Origin: a bacterium
GTDB lineage: Bacteria > Myxococcota > UBA727 > JAUIJE01
Assembly: GCA_030431455.1 (NCBI GenBank)
Contig: JAUIJE010000004.1
Coordinates: 124,001-188,000 of the forward strand
Length of the DNA: 64,000 bases
Direction: 5' to 3'
The position numbers and the translations under genes were made by a program. Shown piece by piece: positions 16,588 through 24,396 of this stretch. Each line of letters begins with the position of its first letter. Position 1 is the stretch's first letter. The notes under the pieces are model-generated. The model was not told the origin of the DNA. It worked only from the letters and a program-made list of their open reading frames with translations, and ran no database searches.

Positions 16588-17457
16588 ATGTCCATTTTGC
16601 CCGCGGCGGACGAGGACCGGTACCCCCGCCGCATCGTGTGCCTGACCGAAGAACCCACCGAGGTGCTGTACCGCGTCGGGGCCGCCGACCGCGTGGTCGG
16701 GGTCAGCGGCTTCACCGTGCGCCCCCCCGCGGCGCGCAAAAAGCCACTGGTCAGTTCGTTCCTCGACGCCAACTTCGAACGCATCCTCGATTTGTCTCCC
16801 GACCTCGTCATCGGGTTCTCCGATCTGCAAGCCGACATCGCCCGGGAGTTGATCAAGCGCGGGGTGCCGGTCTTGATCATGAACCAACGATCCGTCGCGG
16901 AGATTCTCGTCGCGGTCCAACTCATCGCCAGCGCGGTGGGGGCGCACGACGAGGGCCGGGCGTTGTGCGCCACCCTGCGCGACGACCTCGCCGCGATCGC
17001 GCAGGCGGCGCGGCGGTTGCCCCGGCGGCCCCGGGTGTTCTTTGAGGAGTGGCCAGACCCCCTCATCTCCGGCATTCGGTGGGTCTCCGAACTCATCGAG
17101 CTGTGTGGCGGCGAGGACGTGTTCGCCGACCGCCGCGATCAGCAAGGGGCCAAGGGCCGCATCGTCGACGCGGACGCGGTGATCGCATCCCAGCCCGACG
17201 TCATCGTGGGCTCCTGGTGCGGCAAGATGGTCAAACCCGACGTGATCCGACGCCGCCCGGGGTTCGAATCGACCCCCGCGGTGCGCGACGATCACATCTA
17301 CGAGATCAAAAGCAGTCTCATTTTGCAGCCCGGCCCCGCCGCGCTGTCCGACGGGGCCGCGCAGCTCGCCGCGATCATCGCCGCGGTGGCCGACGGGCGC
17401 TCGTTCCCGCCGCCCAAGCCGGGCATGGCGCGGGCCGTGCCCGAGGACGCGGCGTGA
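16588..17457 (+). CDS. Metal/cobalamin receptor-like protein without signal peptide
   Basis: 289 residues from ATG 16588. The fold is that of the BtuF/FhuD helical-backbone metal receptor family: RIVCLTEEPTEVLYRVGAAD with RVVGVSGF, ERILDLSPDLVIGFSD, GVPVLIMNQRSVAEIL, and RWVSELIELCGGEDVFADR, PDVIVGSWCGK in the second lobe. Family members are normally exported substrate-binding proteins of cobalamin or siderophore ABC transporters. Here no signal peptide is visible from this start or from upstream in-frame starts, and no BtuC/BtuD genes are near. It may be cytoplasmic, or a receptor used differently. Its TGA overlaps the GTG start of the next gene (GTGA at 17454-17457), so the two are translationally coupled. 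Confidence 0.8.
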   Translation: MSILPAADEDRYPRRIVCLTEEPTEVLYRVGAADRVVGVSGFTVRPPAARKKPLVSSFLDANFERILDLSPDLVIGFSDLQADIARELIKRGVPVLIMNQRSVAEILVAVQLIASAVGAHDEGRALCATLRDDLAAIAQAARRLPRRPRVFFEEWPDPLISGIRWVSELIELCGGEDVFADRRDQQGAKGRIVDADAVIASQPDVIVGSWCGKMVKPDVIRRRPGFESTPAVRDDHIYEIKSSLILQPGPAALSDGAAQLAAIIAAVADGRSFPPPKPGMARAVPEDAA

Positions 17458-18077
17458 CCGTCCTGCTCATCGATTGCCGCGACAGCTTCACCGAGAACCT
17501 CGCCGCCGCGATCGCCGAGCTCGGCCCCGCGGTCGAGGTCTGGCGCGCCGAGCACACCACCGCCGCGGACGTGCGCGCGCGCCGCCCGGGTCTGGTGGTG
17601 CTCGGGCCCGGGCCGCGTCGACCCAGCCAGTCGCCCGGTCTGCCCGACCTCGTGGCGGGGCTGCTCGGCGAGGTGCCGCTGTTCGGCGTGTGCCTGGGCC
17701 TGCAAGTGTTGCTGCACCACGCCGGGGCGCAGATTGTGCGCGCCCACGTGCCCCGGCATGGCAAGTCCGATCCCATCACCCACGACGGCACCGGGCTGTT
17801 CGCCGGGCTGCCGTCGCCGTGTTGGGCGATGCGGTACCACTCGTTGGTCGCCGACCGCGCCCCCGCTCCTTACGTGGTGACGGCGCAGAGCCCCGAGGGC
17901 CACATCATGGCCGCGGCCGCGCCTTCGCGCCGGGCCTGGGGGGTCCAGTTCCACCCGGAATCCATCGGCACCGAGGGGGGCCTGGTGGTGCTCGCGAATG
18001 CCCTGGACCTCGCGGGCGTCGCACGCCAAAAGGTCGTGCACCGCGCCGGAGGCATCCCCGCCCCGCGGGTGTCCTGA
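17454..18077 (+). CDS. Orphan class I glutamine amidotransferase (TrpG/PabA-like)
   Basis: 207 residues from GTG 17454. The class I glutaminase motifs are present: LIDCRDSFTENL at the N-terminus, VVLGPGPRRPSQS, nucleophile Cys in FGVCLGLQ, and the His/Glu of WGVQFHPESIGT. This matches anthranilate/aminodeoxychorismate synthase component II (family length about 190-200). No TrpE/PabB gene is in the window, so the synthase partner is unknown. It is coupled by a 4-bp overlap to the metal receptor-like gene upstream and followed 7 bp later by a LEA-type lipoprotein gene. The usual trp/pab operon context is missing, so pathway assignment is only a family-level guess. Confidence 0.85.
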   Translation: MTVLLIDCRDSFTENLAAAIAELGPAVEVWRAEHTTAADVRARRPGLVVLGPGPRRPSQSPGLPDLVAGLLGEVPLFGVCLGLQVLLHHAGAQIVRAHVPRHGKSDPITHDGTGLFAGLPSPCWAMRYHSLVADRAPAPYVVTAQSPEGHIMAAAAPSRRAWGVQFHPESIGTEGGLVVLANALDLAGVARQKVVHRAGGIPAPRVS

Positions 18078-18084
18078 GGTGCCC

Positions 18085-18942
18085 ATGAACCGCCGCGATT
18101 TGTTGAAGACCACCGTCCCGCTCGCCCTGCTCGGTCCGGCCACGGGCTGCAGCACCCTGCAAAAGCTCCTCGTCGACGCCGCGCGCGAGCTGATCAAAGA
18201 ACCGAAGGTCAGCATCGCGGGCATGCGGGTGACGGGCATGAGCCTGACCACCATCGACACCCTGTTCAACGTGCAAATCGAAAACCCCAACCCCATCGGG
18301 ATCAAGCTCGCGGGCCTCGACTGGGACCTCGCGGTTGACGGCAAAAAGCTCGCCAGCGGAAAGAGCACCAAGGGCGTGGACCTGCCCAAGGAGGCCACCG
18401 CCACCAGTGACTTTGTCGTCCAGTTTCCCTTGGTCGAGGTCGCCTCCTCGTTGTTCGACGTGCTGCAAAAGGAGACCGTCGACTACGTGCTCGACGCGGT
18501 GTTCAAGGTCGGCACCGAGGAGCAGAGCTTCCAGATCCCCGCCACCCACAAAGGCAAGGCCCCCGTGCCCAAGCCGCCGGTGCTCGGGGTCAAGACGGTG
18601 AAGTTCACCAATGTCTCTGTGGCCGGCCTGGGGGCCAAGATTGTGCTCACCGCGCAGAACCCCAACGACTTCGACATCCCGGTGGACAAGTTCAACGCCT
18701 CGGTGACGTTCAACGGCCACAAGGTCTTGCGCAACGCCAACGTCGACGGGGTGCTGATCAAACGCAAGGCGCTCTCGGAGGTGCCGGTGGAGTTCACCGT
18801 GGGGTTGGCCGACATCGGGCTGTCCATCGCGGCGTTGGCGCTCAAGCCCGAAATCAGCTGGAAGGTCGAGTACAACATGTTCACCGAAGGCGAGCCGTTG
18901 CCCTTCGAGAAGAGCGGCACGGTCAAGCTCATCAGCCAGTGA
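18085..18942 (+). CDS. LEA14-like (WHy-domain) lipoprotein, Tat-type signal
   Basis: 285 residues from ATG 18085, with GAGG upstream. The N-terminus MNRRDLLKTTVPLALLG contains a twin-arginine pattern (RRDLLK) and ends in lipobox ATGC. Two repeats of about 120 residues resemble the water-stress/LEA14 (WHy) beta fold: MSLTTIDTLFNVQIENPNPI with GIKLAGLDWDLAVDGKKLASG, and VKFTNVSVAGLGAKIVLTAQ followed by NPNDFDIPVDKF. The NPN motifs are characteristic. Such proteins are associated with stress tolerance; no enzyme motif is present. Tat export of a folded lipoprotein is inference from the signal. It is the last gene of a three-gene cluster with tight spacing. Confidence 0.82.
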   Translation: MNRRDLLKTTVPLALLGPATGCSTLQKLLVDAARELIKEPKVSIAGMRVTGMSLTTIDTLFNVQIENPNPIGIKLAGLDWDLAVDGKKLASGKSTKGVDLPKEATATSDFVVQFPLVEVASSLFDVLQKETVDYVLDAVFKVGTEEQSFQIPATHKGKAPVPKPPVLGVKTVKFTNVSVAGLGAKIVLTAQNPNDFDIPVDKFNASVTFNGHKVLRNANVDGVLIKRKALSEVPVEFTVGLADIGLSIAALALKPEISWKVEYNMFTEGEPLPFEKSGTVKLISQ

Positions 18943-18945
18943 CGC

Positions 18946-19215
18946 TCACGGGGCGGCGGGGGGCGGCGGGGGTTCGCTCGCCCGCACGACCTCGACGTCG
19001 AAGGCGGTCACGTCCTGCAGCGCGGCGAACACGAAGTTGGCCAGCAACGTGACCCCGACAAACAACAGCAGGGCGCCGGTGAGCAACCGCCGCGGGCTCA
19101 GCTTGCGAAACAGCAGCGCGAACGGAATCACCGCCGCGAGCCCGGCCATCAGACCCGCCCACGCGCTTGGTTCATGCAGCGTGACGATGAACGCCACGAG
19201 CCCGGCTCCGCCCAT
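18946..19215 (-). CDS. Small two- or three-pass membrane protein
   Basis: 89 residues. Hydrophobic segments lie at about 4-11 (GLVAFIVTL), 20-36 (GLMAGLAAVIPFALLF) and 43-66 (LLTGALLLFVGVTLLANFVFAAL), with a positively charged loop FRKLSPRR between them and a short Pro-rich tail. No family recognised. It ends 4 bp from the stop of the convergent LEA-type gene. Confidence 0.6.
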   Translation of the reverse strand: MGGAGLVAFIVTLHEPSAWAGLMAGLAAVIPFALLFRKLSPRRLLTGALLLFVGVTLLANFVFAALQDVTAFDVEVVRASEPPPPPAAP

Positions 19216-19301
19216 GGGACCAGGCTAGCACCCCGACGGGGCCGGACCGATCTCTTTGGCCGGCCATGGCCAGCGCCGCCGCCCGCATGTAGCCTGCGCC
19301 C

Positions 19302-20249
19302 ATGCTCCCGACCTACGGCCGCGACCTGCTGCTCGAGTTTGTGCCCGGTTCGGCCCGGCCCTTCTCCGACCCGCGCGGCTTGGCGGTGATGAGCATGGAG
19401 GTGCTCGCCGAGGTCAAACACCAGCTGCAGGGGCCGCTGCTCGAGGTCACCGACCCTGGCCCGGCTTTGCTGCGCGGGCTGTTGTCCGCGGCCAAACAAG
19501 AAGACGCCGCGGTGTGCATCACCGTGCTCGAGGAGGACGGCGACCCGACCCTCCGCGCCCGGCTGGACACGATCTTGGACGCGGCGGTGGCGGTGGGTTT
19601 TGACCGGCCCTTGGCCCTGTGTATGCGGGTGCGGGATCTGCCCGACCTCGACGACGGCGCCATCGATCGCATCGCGGATCGCCTCTACCGCTGGATCGAC
19701 GCGGGCCTGACCTCGGTGTCGTTGCCCCCCCTCGCGGTGGGGGTGGATCGGGTCGCGCGGTTTGTGCGGGCCGCGGGCCCCCTCTGGGAAAATGGCCTCG
19801 GGGTCGAGGTCGAAATGCCATTGCATCATCCGGAGGCGGGGCTGTTCTTGGTCGAGCTCGAGGAACTCGGGCTGCCCCTGGCCGCGGTGCGCGGAGTCGA
19901 CGAGTACGAAGAGACCTGTGGCGGATTTGTGGTCAGCGATCCCCTGCAGGGGGCCATCGCCGAAGAGGCGCCCTGTCGGGTGCTCATCGACGGGTTTTTG
20001 ATCAAGGCGGCGATGGGCGTGCTCGGTGAGCGCGAGTTGATGAGCGTGCTCGAGCGGGCCGACGGCGACGTGGGGCGCGCGTTCTCCGCCGGCCGCCGGT
20101 TGCTGGCGGAGACCGGCCGCGACGACGTGCTCGAGGCGAAGGCGTACGCGACGTCGGTGACCGCGATCCGGTCGCTGTCCGCGAGCCACGTGGCCACCGA
20201 CATCCTCGACGCCTTGGCCCGGGAGATGTTCGCGCCGGCGGCGCCATGA
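19302..20249 (+). CDS. Conserved-looking hypothetical protein, possibly TIM-barrel
   Basis: 315 residues from ATG 19302. There is no signal peptide or membrane segment. The pattern of strand-helix units (GPLLEVTDPGPALLRGLL, AAVCITVLEEDG, PLALCMRVRDLPD, GLTSVSLPPLAVGVDR, GLGVEVEMPLHHPE) would fit a TIM-barrel enzyme and reminds me loosely of class II aldolase-like proteins, but I see no decisive metal-binding His or Schiff-base Lys motif. Its TGA overlaps the ATG of rsmD (ATGA at 20246-20249), so it is co-translated with rsmD-coaD. Function unknown. Confidence 0.75.
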   Translation: MLPTYGRDLLLEFVPGSARPFSDPRGLAVMSMEVLAEVKHQLQGPLLEVTDPGPALLRGLLSAAKQEDAAVCITVLEEDGDPTLRARLDTILDAAVAVGFDRPLALCMRVRDLPDLDDGAIDRIADRLYRWIDAGLTSVSLPPLAVGVDRVARFVRAAGPLWENGLGVEVEMPLHHPEAGLFLVELEELGLPLAAVRGVDEYEETCGGFVVSDPLQGAIAEEAPCRVLIDGFLIKAAMGVLGERELMSVLERADGDVGRAFSAGRRLLAETGRDDVLEAKAYATSVTAIRSLSASHVATDILDALAREMFAPAAP

Positions 20250-20803
20250 CCGGACGGGTGCGCATCACCGCCGGCACCCTCAAGGGACGATGGTTGAAGG
20301 TCCCCAAGTCAGGGGTGCGCCCGACGAGCGACCGGGTCAAAGAAGCGGTGTTCTCCGCGTTGGGGCTCGAGGTGCAGAAGGCCCGGGTGCTCGACGCGTT
20401 CGCGGGGACCGGGGCGTTGGGGCTCGAGGCGCTGTCCCGGGGGGCGGCGGAGGTGGTGTTGGTGGAACAGCACAAACCCACCGCGCGCGCGCTCGCCGAG
20501 GTCATCGACGACTGGGGGGTATCGGGGGTGGAGGTGGTGTGCGCGCCGGCCGAGAAGGTGGTGGGCGGTCGCCTCACCGGGTTCGACCTGGTGCTCGCCG
20601 ACCCCCCGTACAAGCTGGTGCTCGACGACGCCTGGTGGGCGCGGCTGGCGCACGCGGTGGGCGAAGGGGGCTTGCTCGTGCTGGAGCGCGATCGCGCCAC
20701 CACCGACGCGGTCCCGGCCGGCTTTGCCCTCGAGCGGCGGAAAGAGTACGGCCAGAGCCAGGTCTCGTTTTTGCGTCGTGCCCCGCGGGCGGACGACGCG
20801 TGA
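20246..20803 (+). CDS. rsmD: 16S rRNA (guanine(966)-N2)-methyltransferase
   Basis: 185 residues, the usual size of RsmD. The N-terminus MTGRVRITAGTLKGRWLKVP with RPTSDRVKEAVFSAL is typical of the family. The SAM site is DAFAGTGALGLEALSRGA, and the catalytic motif is DPPY in LADPPYKL. It methylates G966 of 16S rRNA during 30S assembly. The ATG overlaps the preceding stop. coaD follows after 12 bp, a very common arrangement (rsmD-coaD). Confidence 0.95.
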   Translation: MTGRVRITAGTLKGRWLKVPKSGVRPTSDRVKEAVFSALGLEVQKARVLDAFAGTGALGLEALSRGAAEVVLVEQHKPTARALAEVIDDWGVSGVEVVCAPAEKVVGGRLTGFDLVLADPPYKLVLDDAWWARLAHAVGEGGLLVLERDRATTDAVPAGFALERRKEYGQSQVSFLRRAPRADDA

Positions 20804-20815
20804 GCAGGAGGATGT

Positions 20816-21307
20816 GTGGCCGACCGCGCAGCGATCTACGCAGGGAGCTTTGACCCCCTCACCAACGGACACATTGACATTGTGAAGCGGGGGCTCAAGA
20901 CCTTCGACCGCATCGTGCTCGCGGTGGCCAACAACCCCAACAAGAGCCACACCTTCGACATCGAAAAACGCATGGAGATGGCCCGCGCCGCCACCGACGG
21001 CCTCGGCGCGGTCGAGGTCGACACCTTCGGGGGGCTGCTCGTCGACTTCGCCCGCAAAAAGGGCATCAACACCTTGCTGCGGGGGCTCCGGGCGGTGAGC
21101 GACTTCGAGTACGAGTTCCAGCTCGCCACCATGAACCACAACATCACCCAAGAGGTCGAGACCGTGTTCATGATGACCTCGGAGGAGTGGTTTTATCTGT
21201 CCTCCCGTCTTGTCCGCGAGGTCGCGCGGTTCGGCGGGGACGTGGAAAAGATGGTGCCGAAGGCGGTGTACCAGGCCCTCACCGACCTCTACGGCAAGAG
21301 CCACTGA
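20816..21307 (+). CDS. coaD: Phosphopantetheine adenylyltransferase
   Basis: 163 residues starting at GTG 20816, behind GCAGGAGG. The nucleotidyltransferase motif is YAGSFDPLTNGHIDI, the (T/H)xGH signature being TNGH. Further family landmarks are KSHTFDIEKRMEM, LLRGLRAVSDFEYEFQLATM, and EEWFYLSSRLVREVARFGG. It transfers AMP from ATP to 4'-phosphopantetheine, the penultimate step of coenzyme A synthesis. Length and motifs are complete. Together with rsmD it forms a standard pair. Confidence 0.97.
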   Translation: MADRAAIYAGSFDPLTNGHIDIVKRGLKTFDRIVLAVANNPNKSHTFDIEKRMEMARAATDGLGAVEVDTFGGLLVDFARKKGINTLLRGLRAVSDFEYEFQLATMNHNITQEVETVFMMTSEEWFYLSSRLVREVARFGGDVEKMVPKAVYQALTDLYGKSH

Positions 21308-21370
21308 CCGGGCGGGCGGCGGTCGACCCGGCCAAATGCTGAGGAAAAGCGACGGGTTATCCCAGGAATG

Positions 21371-21388
21371 GTGTGGCCGTGGTCACAC
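21371..21388. promoter_or_regulatory. CRP-like palindrome upstream of PDZ lipoprotein
   Basis: GTGTGGCCGTGGTCACAC is an almost perfect inverted repeat. The core fits TGTGA-N6-TCACA with one mismatch (TGTGG at the left half). It ends 53 bp before the lipoprotein ATG. A Crp/Fnr-type site is a guess from sequence alone; no such regulator is seen in the window. Confidence 0.35.
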
Positions 21389-21441
21389 AATCTGGGGGCA
21401 AAAAAGGCGCAACCCCCGCACCGGTCCATTACCCTGTGGGA

Positions 21442-21822
21442 ATGGGACCGCAGGTCTTTCTTTTCCCGCGATCACTCGCGCTCGCGTTGTGGCTGCCGAT
21501 CGCGGCCGTCGCGGTGGGCGGTTGTGAGCGCACCATCGCCGCCGACCCCGATGAGTACGTGGGCGTGGGCGTGGAGCTGACCATGGTGGCGGCGGGCGCG
21601 CGGGTGGTTCGCGTGCTGGAGACGTCGCCCGCGGCCCAAGCCGGGGTCGTGCCCGACGACGTGGTGCTGAGCGTCGACCGCGAGAGCGTGCGGGGCCTGT
21701 CCCTGGCCGAGACCGTCGACCGCTTGCGCGGCCGGGCCGGGAGCAGCGTCGAGGTCCTGGTCAAACGCAAAGACGGCAACCACACGCTGACGCTCACCCG
21801 CCAGCGCATCATGAACCACTGA
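21442..21822 (+). CDS. Small PDZ-domain lipoprotein
   Basis: 126 residues from ATG 21442, chosen because it opens directly on a lipoprotein signal (FLFPRSLALALWLPIAAVAVGGC, lipobox VGGC); an upstream GTG in the same frame gives no such start. The mature part is one PDZ-like domain: GVGVELTMVAAGARVVRVLE, SPAAQAGVVPDDVVLSVDRE and RGRAGSSVEVLVKRKDG. PDZ domains bind peptide termini; without a protease domain it probably serves as an adaptor or secretion-type component at the membrane. Neighbours (coaD, ppsA) are unrelated housekeeping genes. Confidence 0.75.
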   Translation: MGPQVFLFPRSLALALWLPIAAVAVGGCERTIAADPDEYVGVGVELTMVAAGARVVRVLETSPAAQAGVVPDDVVLSVDRESVRGLSLAETVDRLRGRAGSSVEVLVKRKDGNHTLTLTRQRIMNH

Positions 21823-21980
21823 CCGCCCACCGGCCGGCTGTGCCCCCACCGGATGCGCGGGGGCGCCCGCTTCGGCCCACAGGATGGGCGAAATCGCCCG
21901 GCTCTCCCCGGGCCGGCCGCGCCCCGCGCGCGTCCGGCGCTGTGCACGGTTGATGCAACCTCCGCCCGGGGGAGGTGACC

Positions 21981-24383
21981 ATGGCCCAGGCACGGTTTGT
22001 TCGGTGGTTCGCGGAGCTCACGTTGGCGGACGTGCCCGAGGTGGGGGGCAAAAACGCCTCGCTCGGCGAGCTGGTGCGCGACCTTCGGCCCCGGGGCATC
22101 GGGGTGCCGGATGGTTTTGCCCTCACCGCGGCCGCGTACCACCACGTGCTCGATGAGGCCGGGTTGCGGCCGGCGTTGACCGCGGCGTTGGCCGGCCTCG
22201 ACATCGAGGACTTGGGCGCGCTGCAAAAGGCCGGGCGCGCGGCCCGGGCCGCGATCGGCGCCGCCGCGCTCCCGCCGGACGTGCTCGACGAGCTGGCCGC
22301 GGCCTACGACCGGCTCTGCGCAGACGCCGGGCACCCCGACATCGACGTGGCGGTGCGGTCGAGCGCGACGGCCGAGGACCTCCCCGAGGCCAGCTTCGCC
22401 GGCCAGCAGGAGACCTATCTCGGGGTGGTGGGCCACGCCGCCCTCGCCGAGGCGGTGCGCAAGTGCATGGCCTCGCTGTTCACAGATCGGGCGATCTCGT
22501 ACCGGCAAAAACGCGGGTTCGACCACTTCGCGGTGGGGCTGTCGGTCGGGGTGCAACGCATGGTGCGCGCGGACCTCGCCGCGTCGGGGGTGATGTTCAC
22601 CCTCGACACCGAGAGCGGGTTTCGCGACGTGGTGCTGGTCAACGGGGCGTACGGCCTGGGCGAAAACGTCGTCCAGGGCACGGTCAACCCCGACGAGGCC
22701 TACGTGTTCAAGCCCACCTTGGCCCAGGGCAAGCGGCCCATCTTACAAAAGACCGTGGGCAGCAAAGAGGTCAAGCTCGTCTACGACGAGGGCGGGGGGC
22801 GCCACCCCATCAACGTGCCGGTGCCGGCCGAGGACCGCCAACGTTTCTGCATCACCGACGACGAGCTTTTGACCCTGGCGCGGTGGGCCTGCGACATCGA
22901 GACCCACTACAGCGAGCGCCGCGGGGCCCCGACCCCGATGGACATCGAATGGGCCAAGGACGGCCGCACCGGCGCGCTGTTCATCGTGCAGGCCCGTCCC
23001 GAGACGGTACAGTCACAACAGGCGGCGGACGTGCTCACCACCTGGCGCTTGTCCCAAAAAGGCCAGGTCCTGGTCACCGGTCGCGCGGTGGGGCACAAAA
23101 TCGGGCAGGGCCCGGTGCAGGTCATCCGCGCGGCCACCGACATCGAGCAGTTCCGGCCGGGGTCCGTGCTCGTCACCGAGATGACCGACCCGGACTGGGA
23201 ACCGGTGATGAGGACCGCCGCGGCCATCGTCACCGAGCGCGGGGGCCGGACCTGCCACGCGGCCATCGTCAGCCGCGAGTTGGGCTTGCCCGCGGTGGTG
23301 GGCGCCACCGGGGCGATCGCCGCGCTCCACCCCGGCGACGAGGTCACGGTGAGCTGCGCCGAAGGGGACGAGGGCCGCGTGTACGCGGGCCGGCTCGGGG
23401 TCGAGACCGAGCAGGTCTCGCTGCGCGACACCGCCCGGCCCCGCACCAAAGTGATGATGAACCTCGCCAACCCCCGGCTCGCCTTCGAGCACGCCCAGCG
23501 GCCCTGCGACGGGGTGGGCCTGATGCGGCTCGAGTTCATCATCACCGACCACATCGGGGTGCACCCCATGGCCCTGGTGCGCGGCGACGAGGTGGCCGAC
23601 CCCGCGGTGCGGCGGGCGATCGCGGAGCGTACTGCGGGGTACTCAGACCCCGGCGCGTTCTTCGTGGACCGTTTGGCCCAGGGCGTGGCCACCATCGCGG
23701 CCGCGTTTTACCCCCGCCCGGTGATCGTGCGGTGGAGCGATTTCAAGACCAATGAGTATGCACACCTGCTCGGGGGCGCGCAGTTCGAGCCGCCCGAGCA
23801 CAACCCCATGATCGGCTTTCGCGGGGCCTCGCGCTATTATGACGAGCGGTACCGCGCGGGCTTCGCCCTGGAGTGCCAAGCGGTGCGCCGGGTGCGGGAG
23901 GACATGGGCCTCACCAACGTGAAGGTGATGGTGCCCTTCTGCCGCACCGTCGAGGAGGGCCGCCGGGTCCAGGCGGAGATGGCGCGGCACGGCCTGGTCC
24001 GCGGCGAGAACGGGCTCGAGGTGTACGTGATGTGCGAGATCCCGAGCAACGTGGTGTTGGCCGAGCAGTTCGCGGAGATTTTTGATGGGTTCTCCATCGG
24101 GTCCAACGACCTGACCCAGCTCACCCTCGGGGTGGACCGCGACTCGGCCCTGCTCGCCCCGCTGTTCGACGAGCGCGACCCCGCGGTGTTGTGGATGCTC
24201 GACCGGGTGATCGGGGCCGCCCACGACGCGGGGCGCCCGGTGGGCATCTGCGGCCAGGCCCCCAGCGACCACGAGGAGATCGTGCGGTTTTTGGTCGCGC
24301 GGGGCATCGACAGCCTGTCGCTCACCCCCGACGCGGTGTTGCCCACCACCCTCACCGTGCTCGAGGTGGAGGGGGGCGGCTGA
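21981..24383 (+). CDS. ppsA: Phosphoenolpyruvate synthase
   Basis: 800 residues from ATG 21981; the GTG six bases earlier is part of the GGAGGTGA ribosome site. Domains in order: the PEP-synthase ATP-grasp N-terminal domain (VPEVGGKNASLGEL, VRSSATAEDLPEASFAGQQE, ENVVQGTVNPDEAYVFKP), the swivelling phosphohistidine domain (GGRTCHAAIVSRELGLP, with His426 the phosphorylated residue), and the C-terminal PEP-binding TIM barrel (GLMRLEFI, DFKTNEYAHLLGG, NPMIGFRGASRY, SIGSNDLTQLTLGVDRDS, GICGQAPSDHEE). It converts pyruvate, ATP and water to PEP, AMP and phosphate, a gluconeogenic step. The length matches the family (about 790). It is monocistronic by spacing. Confidence 0.96.
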   Translation: MAQARFVRWFAELTLADVPEVGGKNASLGELVRDLRPRGIGVPDGFALTAAAYHHVLDEAGLRPALTAALAGLDIEDLGALQKAGRAARAAIGAAALPPDVLDELAAAYDRLCADAGHPDIDVAVRSSATAEDLPEASFAGQQETYLGVVGHAALAEAVRKCMASLFTDRAISYRQKRGFDHFAVGLSVGVQRMVRADLAASGVMFTLDTESGFRDVVLVNGAYGLGENVVQGTVNPDEAYVFKPTLAQGKRPILQKTVGSKEVKLVYDEGGGRHPINVPVPAEDRQRFCITDDELLTLARWACDIETHYSERRGAPTPMDIEWAKDGRTGALFIVQARPETVQSQQAADVLTTWRLSQKGQVLVTGRAVGHKIGQGPVQVIRAATDIEQFRPGSVLVTEMTDPDWEPVMRTAAAIVTERGGRTCHAAIVSRELGLPAVVGATGAIAALHPGDEVTVSCAEGDEGRVYAGRLGVETEQVSLRDTARPRTKVMMNLANPRLAFEHAQRPCDGVGLMRLEFIITDHIGVHPMALVRGDEVADPAVRRAIAERTAGYSDPGAFFVDRLAQGVATIAAAFYPRPVIVRWSDFKTNEYAHLLGGAQFEPPEHNPMIGFRGASRYYDERYRAGFALECQAVRRVREDMGLTNVKVMVPFCRTVEEGRRVQAEMARHGLVRGENGLEVYVMCEIPSNVVLAEQFAEIFDGFSIGSNDLTQLTLGVDRDSALLAPLFDERDPAVLWMLDRVIGAAHDAGRPVGICGQAPSDHEEIVRFLVARGIDSLSLTPDAVLPTTLTVLEVEGGG

Positions 24384-24396
24384 GCCCCCGGGGCGG

